Source: CAYRVX01 sp964642165
Lineage (GTDB): Bacteria > Planctomycetota > Phycisphaerae > SM23-33
Length of the DNA stretch: 14,942 bases
Reading direction: 5' to 3'
Assembly (NCBI GenBank): GCA_964642165.1
Contig: CAZXOC010000187.1
Location: 1 to 14,942, forward strand
Every line of letters begins with the position of its first letter. Positions within the stretch are counted from its first letter, which is position 1. Below are positions 5,772 through 12,022 of this stretch, one piece after another. The notes under the pieces were generated by a model. The model did no database searches. It was not told the origin of the DNA and saw nothing but the letters and a program-made list of their open reading frames with translations. The position numbers and the translations under genes were made by a program.

Positions 5772-6278
5772 TCACCAGAGCCAGCCTTTCTTCTTTTTCT
5801 TCTTCTCGCCCTCCTCGGCCGGGCCCTCTTCGGGCGTCACCTCGAACGGAACGCGCTCGGTGACGGCGTCGCCGAAGGAGGCCATCACCCAGAACTTTCC
5901 CGGGCCCTCGGGCAGCTCGAAGACGTCGCGCAGGTCGAGGTTGAAGTGCGCGTAGTCGACGCCGCCGGGGTCCCTCGGGGCGATCGATACGGGCTCGGGG
6001 TACGGGGGATCGTCGGGGTTGACGACGGGCATCATCCACCCGCCGACACCGTCCCGCTGGACGGCGATCAGGATGACGGCCGAGAGCGGCTTGCCGTCCA
6101 TGGCCTCGAACATCTCGGCGGTATAGCCGCACGCCCCGTGCAGGGCGATGGGCAACTCCGGGGTGAACTTGCCCTCGGGGGCGTCGGGGCCGAAGGCGAT
6201 GGTCACGCCCGGCGCGGTGAGCGAAGGGGTCTGCGGAACGTGCTTGAATGTCGGGTAGCTCTCGGTGGCGGGTGCCAT
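5772..6278 (-). CDS. Beta-rich cluster protein B3 (third, diverged copy)
   Basis: This 168-residue protein is related to B1 and B2. It keeps LTAPGVTIAFG, the LHGACGY block, LSAVILIAVQRD, the YAHFNLDLRDVFELPEGPGK block and a C-terminal VTERVPFEV strand. Alternating hydrophobic strands and the closing GPGKFWVMASFGD segment suggest an immunoglobulin-like beta sandwich (inference). There is no export signal. The C-terminus is a charged tail with six consecutive lysines ending GWLW, absent from B1 and B2. I chose ATG 6278, preceded by AAAGGAAC; upstream codons would overlap the previous gene. As the third B protein for only two E proteins it may serve another cargo. Confidence 0.82.
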   Translation of the reverse strand: MAPATESYPTFKHVPQTPSLTAPGVTIAFGPDAPEGKFTPELPIALHGACGYTAEMFEAMDGKPLSAVILIAVQRDGVGGWMMPVVNPDDPPYPEPVSIAPRDPGGVDYAHFNLDLRDVFELPEGPGKFWVMASFGDAVTERVPFEVTPEEGPAEEGEKKKKKKGWLW

Positions 6279-6324
6279 CACGCTGTTCCTTTCTTCGCCG
6301 GGCCGCCGGGCCCGGGCGGCGCGG

Positions 6325-6792
6325 CTACGACCCATTCTCCGGGGCGGCGATCTCGAAGGGAAGGCGGTCGGAGACCCAGTCCGCCAGGGCGGCCATCACC
6401 CAGTACCGCCCCGGTTCGGCCGGCAGGCGGAAGAAGTCGGCCAGGTCCAGGTTGAAGTAGCTCAGCTCCAGCAGCGCGTCTCTCGCTTCGTCCGTCGGTT
6501 CGGGCCGGGGGGGCCGGGGCGCGAGGCTGCTGACATCGAGGACGGGTCGCATTCGACCGACCGGCTTGTCGCGGCGGACGAGTACGAGGAGCACGGCGGC
6601 CAGGGCCCGCCCGCGGGTGCGGTGCAGGACCGCGCCGGTCGCGCCGCACGCCCCGTGCAGCACGATGGGCTTGCCGGGCTCGAACGGCCCGGGGGCGCCG
6701 CCGGCGAGGGCGATCGCCACGCCCGGCTCCTCGAGCGGGGGGCTGTCGGGCACCTCGCAGAATCTCGATCGCTGGAGGTCGTCCTCGGACAT
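6325..6792 (-). CDS. Beta-rich cluster protein B2, partner candidate of E2
   Basis: The 155-residue protein has exactly the length of B1 (8523-8990) and aligns along its whole length. Shared parts are EEPGVAIAL, FEPGKPIVLHGACGAT, LVRRDKPVGRMRPVLD, a Pro-rich loop, SYFNLDLADFFRLP and the run EPGRYWVMAALADWVS. No signal peptide or membrane helix is seen. The start lies 12 nt after the stop of E2, and its Shine-Dalgarno AAGGAG directly follows that stop, so translation is probably coupled. Tight coupling to a presumed toxin gene is typical of immunity proteins and of effector-specific chaperones; the sequence alone cannot separate the two. Confidence 0.85.
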   Translation of the reverse strand: MSEDDLQRSRFCEVPDSPPLEEPGVAIALAGGAPGPFEPGKPIVLHGACGATGAVLHRTRGRALAAVLLVLVRRDKPVGRMRPVLDVSSLAPRPPRPEPTDEARDALLELSYFNLDLADFFRLPAEPGRYWVMAALADWVSDRLPFEIAAPENGS

Positions 6793-6804
6793 TGGACGGC
6801 TCCT

Positions 6805-8487
6805 TCACGTCCGGGGGAATTTCCACTTGCCCATGCGGGCGCGGGTCATCGGGTACTTGCGCATCCAGGTTCGGCAGCCGGGCTTCTCGACGGACTCGGG
6901 GTGGAAGAAGGGCCGACGGTTGGGGGTCTCCTGGAACCACATCACGCAACTGTCGTGCTTGCAGTGGTCGTCCTGGTCCGCGTTGGCGGTCTTCCAGGCC
7001 TGCGTGTAGACGAGGTCGAAGACGTGCCCGGGCTCGTGGACGCACGTGATGCGCATCGCCCGGTCGTGGGTGGTCGGGTCGGTGATGAGTTCGTCGTGCG
7101 CGCCGCGACAGATGAAGCAGTGCAGGCATGGCCCGCCCTTGCCGAGCGACGAATCGCGCTCCCGGTACTTGATCTTGATCTCGGCCAGGCGATTATGAGC
7201 CGGGGTCAGCGTGGTGCGACTGAAGCCCACGCGGATCGTGTACCACCCGTCGCCCAGGTCGACGAGCCTCGCCGCGCCGCGGGGGAAGTCCCGCCAGACG
7301 GTGGTCCCCATCCGCCGATACTGCGCGGAGATCAGCCAGTTCGTGTTGTTGAAGCGGTACGGCATGAAGCTGCAGTTCTGGACCGTGTGGACCGGCGTGC
7401 TGATCCCCGGCCGGATGATCTTCTTCTCCATCAACGTGTCCATGCAGTTGACGACGACGTAGTGGATCTTCCACGGCGTGCGTTTGTTCGTGCAGTACCG
7501 GTCGGCCCAGCCCTCGAACTCGTTCACGGTCGCGAGGTTCTCCTGGAAGTCGCCCCGGCGCTTCTCGCCGCTGTCGGTCAGCTCGAGGTAGACGTCCTCG
7601 AAGGACCGCTGCACGCGGCGGAGGATGTTGTCCGGGATGTTGTACGTGCGGTCCGCCTTGTTGGCCCGCCGGTCCTTGGGCTTGGTCATCTCCGTGATGG
7701 CGTACCACATGCGCCGCCAGACCTGGTACTTGCTGGTCGAGAGCCCCGTGCCGATCCTCTGGCCGTTGTTATCGACGAGCTCGGCGCTGACGGAGAACTC
7801 GTCGCCGCCGTAGGAGGACAGGTAGAACCTCACGGCGCGGGTCCATCCGTCCTTGCCCGTGGTGGTTTCGAGTTGCCCCAGCCCGCCCGATCCGCCGAAG
7901 CCTTCCTTCGCATTCTTGCGGAGATTCGGCCGGTCGGTCGCGGTAAAGTGGGTGTGCTTCCAGATCACGCGCTTGCCCTGCAGACCGTCCTTGGAGCGGT
8001 CGTCCCATTCCACGCGGGCGCGAAGCTCGACGTACCTGCCGTACTCGGGGTGGCGCTTGTTTCGGCCGTCGAGGTTCTTCGGCAGGTTGACGTATTGCTT
8101 GTAGCAGTCGAGGTTCGTCTCCTTGCGGGTGACGAGCGTCTTCTTCTTCCGGGACTTGGGGCGGGCGCCGACGACGGCGCCCTCCACGTCCTTGGTCGCG
8201 AAGACCCCCTTCGACTGCCGCGTGACCACCTCGATCATCTCGACCAGGCGGATCTTCCTCGTGGTCTTGCACTTGCCCTTGGGCTTCTTCCTCGCCTTGC
8301 GCTTGTTGCTGAACTTCTTGCGGGGGGGCTTGCGCTTGGTCGGCGGCTTCGGCTTCTTGCTGCCCTGCCGGCCGAGCTGGAGCTGCGCCAGCAGCGAGAT
8401 GCCCGGCAGCCCCTCCTGGCTGAAGAAGGCGCACAGCACCCATGCGGCCGCCAGGACCATCGCTGCCCACGCGACGGGCGGGATCAT
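6805..8487 (-). CDS. E2: membrane-anchored HExxH metallopeptidase-like protein, candidate secreted effector
   Basis: This 560-residue protein starts at ATG 8487 behind a strong AAGGAG. Residues ~2-23 form a hydrophobic segment (VAWAAMVLAAAWVLCAFF), followed by a Lys/Arg/Pro-rich linker (~43-75). A conserved central part includes HPEYGRYVELRARVEW, FYLSSYGGDEF and YQVWRRMWYAITEM. Near the C-terminus CVHEPGHVFDLV (H484, E485, H488) is a zinc-peptidase HExxH motif. H508-C509, C514 and M516 form HC-x4-C-x-M, as in the archaemetzincin signature, and GCRTWM follows. Canonical metzincins have the third ligand in HExxHxxGxxH; here Asp replaces that Gly and the next His lies 19 residues on. It is a close paralogue of E1. 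Its position after vgrG and the DUF4123 gene argues for export as cargo (inference). A role as a peptidase is likely but unproven. Confidence 0.85.
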   Translation of the reverse strand: MIPPVAWAAMVLAAAWVLCAFFSQEGLPGISLLAQLQLGRQGSKKPKPPTKRKPPRKKFSNKRKARKKPKGKCKTTRKIRLVEMIEVVTRQSKGVFATKDVEGAVVGARPKSRKKKTLVTRKETNLDCYKQYVNLPKNLDGRNKRHPEYGRYVELRARVEWDDRSKDGLQGKRVIWKHTHFTATDRPNLRKNAKEGFGGSGGLGQLETTTGKDGWTRAVRFYLSSYGGDEFSVSAELVDNNGQRIGTGLSTSKYQVWRRMWYAITEMTKPKDRRANKADRTYNIPDNILRRVQRSFEDVYLELTDSGEKRRGDFQENLATVNEFEGWADRYCTNKRTPWKIHYVVVNCMDTLMEKKIIRPGISTPVHTVQNCSFMPYRFNNTNWLISAQYRRMGTTVWRDFPRGAARLVDLGDGWYTIRVGFSRTTLTPAHNRLAEIKIKYRERDSSLGKGGPCLHCFICRGAHDELITDPTTHDRAMRITCVHEPGHVFDLVYTQAWKTANADQDDHCKHDSCVMWFQETPNRRPFFHPESVEKPGCRTWMRKYPMTRARMGKWKFPRT

Positions 8488-8522
8488 CGCATTTGCTCCT
8501 TCCGGCCGGGCGGGGGATCGCC

Positions 8523-8990
8523 CTACGGCCCCCCTTCCGGCGGGACGATCTCGAAGGTCAGGCGCTGGGAGACCCAGTCCGCCAGGGCGGCCATCACCCA
8601 GTACCTGCCCGGCTCGTCGGGCAGGTCGAGGAACCGGGCCAGTTCCACGTTGAAGTAGCTGATCTCCTTGAGGGCGTCGCGCTTGTCCTCGGGGGGCTCG
8701 GGGGGCTCGGGGCGAGGCGCGAGCCGGCTGGTATCGAGCACGGGGCGCAGCCACCCGGCGGGCTTGTCGCGACGGACGACGATGAGGGCGGTGGCGGCCA
8801 GCGCCCGCCCGCCGGCGCGATGGACCACCGCGTACGTCGCCCCGCAGGTCCCGTGGAGCAGGATCGGCTCGCCCGGGGCGAAGGGCCCGCCGGCGCCGGC
8901 GTCGAAGGCGATGGCCACGCCCGGCTCGTCCAGCTCGGGGCTGCCCGGCGTGGAGACGAAGGACTGCGTCTCGGGCGGCTCATCGGGCAC
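8523..8990 (-). CDS. Beta-rich cluster protein B1, partner candidate of E1
   Basis: This 155-residue protein is the closest relative of B2. It shows ELDEPGVAIAF, FAPGEPILLHGTCGAT, VVRRDKPAGWLRPVLD, EISYFNVELARFLDLP and the near-identical EPGRYWVMAALADWVS. The fold is probably all-beta; no export signal or membrane helix is visible. GTG 8990 is taken as the start because AAAGGAG stands 6 nt before it and the paralogue begins at the same point. It follows E1 by 18 nt and precedes E2 by 35 nt. It may be an immunity protein or chaperone for E1 (inference). No known family was recognised. Confidence 0.85.
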   Translation of the reverse strand: MPDEPPETQSFVSTPGSPELDEPGVAIAFDAGAGGPFAPGEPILLHGTCGATYAVVHRAGGRALAATALIVVRRDKPAGWLRPVLDTSRLAPRPEPPEPPEDKRDALKEISYFNVELARFLDLPDEPGRYWVMAALADWVSQRLTFEIVPPEGGP

Positions 8991-9008
8991 GGGTCGCTCC
9001 TTTCAGCT

Positions 9009-10933
9009 CTAGGGGTACTTCCACCGCGTCATCTTGGTGCGGACCATGACGTACCGTCGCATCCAGGTCCGGCAGCAGCTGGTGGCATTGGTCCGGTTGT
9101 CGTCGTGGTAGCCGGGCTCCACGTTCTTGGGGCTGCCCGTGTACCACATCACGCACGTCCGCTCCTTGCAGTGCGCGCCGCGCAGCGCGTTGGTCGTCTT
9201 CCAGGCCTGCGTGACGAGGTCGAAGCCGTGGCCGGTCTCGTGGACGCACGTGTCGGTCATCTGGCGTTCGAGCTCGCGGGCGTCGTTCCGGTACGAGTCG
9301 TCGTGGGTGCCGCGGCAGATGACCATGTGGAGGTCGTTGCCTCCCCAGCCCATGGCGTTCTCGGCCTCGAGGTACTTGAACTGGATCTGCGCCTTGCCGG
9401 CCCACCGGGTGAAGGCTGTCCCGGGGAACGTCACGGTGACCCTCACGTTCTTCTTGTCGTTGTCGTTCACGTTGAGGGTCATCGTGGACGCCAGCTTCAT
9501 CCAGCTTCTCTGCGGCGGGCGGTACCGCGTGCGGACCAGCCAGTTCGTCTTGCCGTAGGTGTAGGGCACGAAGTCCGGCCGCCACACGAAGGGATTGGCG
9601 TTGATGGTGAGCAGCTCGCCGAGCTTCTCGACCTTCCGCGTGGCGTGGTTGACCACGGCGAAGTGCACCTTCCAGGGCGTGTACTTGCGGGTGCAGTACT
9701 TGGTGGCCCACTTCTCGACGGCTTCGTCGCTGGGGAAGTTCTCGACGTATTTCCCCTTCTTGCGCTCCCCGCTGTCCTTGAACTCGAGGAAGACCCAGTC
9801 GAAGGCCTTCCGGATCCGCTGAAGGGCCCGATCCGGCACGGCGAAGAGACCCTTGCCGTTGGCGGTCTTCATCTGCGTGATGGCGTACCACATCCGCCGG
9901 TAGACCTGGTAGCAGTCTGTCTTCAGAGACTGGGTCGGCTTGTTGTTGCCCTCGGGGTCGATCGCGGCCTTGATCCGGAACCGGTCTCCGCCGTAGCTGG
10001 AGAGATAGAACTTCACGGGACGGGTCCATCCCTCCTTGTCGGTCGTGCTCGAGTAGAGCTTCGCGCCGCCGGCCTTGAGGAAGCCCTCCTTCTCGCCGTC
10101 CCGGAGGTCGGCGGGACGGCCGTCCTCGTCGTCGTGCTTGTACTCCCAGAAGACGTAGTGGCCCGTCAGGTCGTCATGGCAGGAGTCGTCCTCCCACTCG
10201 ATCCGCGCCCGAAGCTCGACGTATCGACCGTACTCCGGGTGAAGCTTGCTCTTGCCGTCGAGGTCCTTGGGCAGGTTCACGAACTGCATGTAGTAGACGC
10301 CCGCCTTGTCCGTTCGGGTCTCGATGACCTTCTTCTTCTTGGAGCCCTTGCAGGCGCCGACGACGGTGCCCTCGACCGGCGGGCCCTTGAAGAGGCCCTT
10401 CTGCGCNNNNNNNNNNNNNNNNNNNNNNNNNNNNNNNNNNNNNNNNNNNNNNNNNNNNNNNNNNNNNNNNNNNNNNNNNNNNNNNNNNNNNNNNNNNNNN
10501 NNNNNNAGGCGCCGACGACGGTGCCCTCGACCGGCGGGCCCTTGAAGAGGCCCTTCTGCGCACGCGTGACCACCTCGACCAGCTCGACGAGCTTGGCCCG
10601 CTTCTGCTTCTTGCAGAGGCCCTTCCCGTTGCGCACGCCCTTCTTGCTGTCGAACTTCGGAAGGGTCGGCTTCTTGGTCGGCAGCGGGGGCGGCTTCTTG
10701 TCCTTCTTCTTCGGCAACGGGGGCGGCTTCTTGGTCCGGAGGACCACGGGCTTCTTCTTGCCCCCCTGGCGGGAGTTCTTCAGGCCGCGCAGTCGCTGCT
10801 TCCGCTTGGAGATCTCGTCCGCGAACGTCTTCTTCTTGATCGGGGGGACGTAGAATCGACTGAACCACGCGCCCAAGGCCAGGGCGACTCCCCCCGCCAC
10901 GACGGCCCACATCCATTCCAGTCCGAAGAACAC
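9009..10933 (-). CDS. E1: membrane-anchored HExxH metallopeptidase-like protein, interrupted by an assembly gap
   Basis: GTG 10933 follows GAGGAGAGAAGGAA and opens a frame with a hydrophobic N-terminus (WMWAVVAGGVALALGAWF, residues ~7-25). A long Lys/Pro-rich stretch follows (KKPPPLPKKKDKKPPPLP and similar, to about residue 120). A 100-N run interrupts the gene and the frame. Removing 155 nt by merging the 55-bp repeat on both sides gives a continuous 589-residue protein colinear with E2. In that numbering, CVHETGHGFDLV (H513, E514, H517) is the HExxH motif and H536-C537...C542-V-M544 the HC-x4-C-x-M motif, 18 residues further. The central region shares HPEYGRYVELRARIEW, FYLSSYGGDRF and YQVYRRMWYAITQM with E2. 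It lies 51 nt after A1 and just before B1. It is probably intact and a candidate exported peptidase toxin or surface-acting enzyme (inference). Confidence 0.83.
10352..10561. repeat. Exact 55-bp repeat flanking the N gap (probable assembly overlap)
   Basis: Positions 10352-10406 and 10507-10561 are identical over 55 bp, beginning AGGCGCCGACGACG and ending CTTCTGCGC, and they abut the N run on both sides. This is what unmerged overlapping contig ends look like. Merging shifts the right part by 155 nt and restores the E1 frame. Confidence 0.92.
10407..10506. other. Assembly gap of exactly 100 N
   Basis: One hundred undetermined bases, the usual placeholder for a gap of unknown size, lie inside E1. 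The flanking repeat implies that no real sequence is missing. Confidence 0.97.
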
Positions 10934-10984
10934 TTCCTTCTCTCCTCGCAGCCGGGGCCGCTCGGGGCCGCCGGCGCGGCCGGC

Positions 10985-11419
10985 TCAGTCGGCGGCTTCC
11001 TCTTCCGGCGCCGGCGCGGGGGGCTCGGCGGCCTCCTCGGGCGGCTCGGGCTCCTCCTCGGCCGCCGCCTCCTGCTCGAGGTGGCCTTCGGCCTCGTCGT
11101 AGAGCGCGTCGATCCTCTCGGCCGGGCCGGCGACGTCGGGGTCGGTGAGGATGGACCGCGCCCAGGGCCGGTCCGTGTCGAAGTCGCGGCCGAGGGCCAT
11201 CATCAGGTTCACGTAGTTGCAGACGTCCTGCTCGGACTCGATGCCGTAGCTTTCGGCCCGGTCCATGCCGTAGCGGATGTCCTCGCGGAGGGCGTCCTCG
11301 CCCATCTCCTGGCACGGCTCGGGGAAGGTCTCCCGGAGGTGCTCGACCATGCGGTCTTCGAACTTCTCGGCCTGACGCCGGTTGAGCTCCTCCATCTGCT
11401 CGTTTCGGATGACGGGCAT
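10985..11419 (-). CDS. Small conserved cluster protein A1 (function unknown)
   Basis: This 144-residue protein begins MPVIRNEQMEELNRR at ATG 11419, 2 nt after the DUF4123 stop, with GGGAG before it; the tight spacing suggests translational coupling to the adaptor. Residues 1-105 align with A2 (HLRETFPEPCQEMG, IRYGMDRAESYGIES, LMMALGRDFDTD, RPWARSILTDPD). Residues ~110-144 are an acidic Glu/Pro/Ala-rich tail that differs wholly from the basic tail of A2. It looks cytoplasmic and helical. The neighbours (DUF4123, vgrG, E1) imply a part in cargo assembly, but no activity can be read from the sequence. Confidence 0.82.
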   Translation of the reverse strand: MPVIRNEQMEELNRRQAEKFEDRMVEHLRETFPEPCQEMGEDALREDIRYGMDRAESYGIESEQDVCNYVNLMMALGRDFDTDRPWARSILTDPDVAGPAERIDALYDEAEGHLEQEAAAEEEPEPPEEAAEPPAPAPEEEAAD

Positions 11420-11421
11420 GG

Positions 11422-11979
11422 TCAGTCTCCCGGCGGCGGCGCCGCGGCGCCCAATGGGACCTGCTGCGTCGCCAGCTCGCCGCCGTCCAGCGTGTAGCGC
11501 AGCATCGCGTGGGGGTCCTCGTCCTCCAGCAGGTACAGGGCGACCGGCCCGAACATCTCCTCGCACTGGTCGCCGTCGCACGTGGGCATGTAGACGCGGA
11601 AGACGCGCGGGTCGTAGTAGCGGAAGATCATCGGCGTGCCTTCCTCGTCGCAGGCCTCCACGAGCGTGCGGAAGTGGCCCCGGATCGTGCGAAGGTCCGC
11701 GGGCGAGACGGCGAAGATGCCCCAGTGGTTGCCCCAGCCCTCCGAGAGGAGCCACCGGGTGAACTTCGTGTCGGCCCCCAGCTCGACGACGTACGGCGCG
11801 ACCTCGGCCATGTCGGGCTCCAGCTCGCCCGGAAACAGGCAGTAGTGCGCCGCCTTGTGCTCCCAGAGCTTCCTCACCAGCCCCGTCGCGCTCGCGCCGT
11901 CCAGGACGGCGAAGACGTTCGCATCCGCATGGGCGAAGATCCGCTCGCGAAGCGGTCCGGCCAGTTCGCCATCGGTCAT
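11422..11979 (-). CDS. DUF4123 effector-adaptor protein
   Basis: The 185-residue protein shows the marks of the DUF4123 family (Tap/Tec-type type VI adaptors): an early VFAVLDGAS strand, a middle APYVVELG...FTRWLLSEGWGNHWGIF, LRTIRGHFRTLVE, and the diagnostic MIFRYYDPRVFRVYM. Members known from Vibrio and Agrobacterium bind a specific effector and hand it to the C-terminal end of the cognate VgrG, acting in the cytoplasm without being exported. It starts at ATG 11979 behind AAGGAG, 43 nt after vgrG, the expected place. The C-terminal ~30 residues are Gly/Pro-rich. This gene is the best evidence that the downstream genes encode VgrG-delivered cargo. Confidence 0.88.
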   Translation of the reverse strand: MTDGELAGPLRERIFAHADANVFAVLDGASATGLVRKLWEHKAAHYCLFPGELEPDMAEVAPYVVELGADTKFTRWLLSEGWGNHWGIFAVSPADLRTIRGHFRTLVEACDEEGTPMIFRYYDPRVFRVYMPTCDGDQCEEMFGPVALYLLEDEDPHAMLRYTLDGGELATQQVPLGAAAPPPGD

Positions 11980-12022
11980 TCCGGCTGCTCCTTGTGCTGG
12001 GATCCTCGTGTCCGCCCGCCGC

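Noticed and set aside
6265..10853. Two plus-strand frames of about 800 codons opposite the E and B genes
   Set aside because: Composition is that of an antisense shadow, one runs through the N gap, and the minus strand carries proteins with conserved paralogues, motifs and ribosome-binding sites.
9009..10933. E1 as a pseudogene broken by a frameshift
   Set aside because: The phase change coincides with the N run, and merging the 55-bp flanking repeat restores a single frame colinear with E2.
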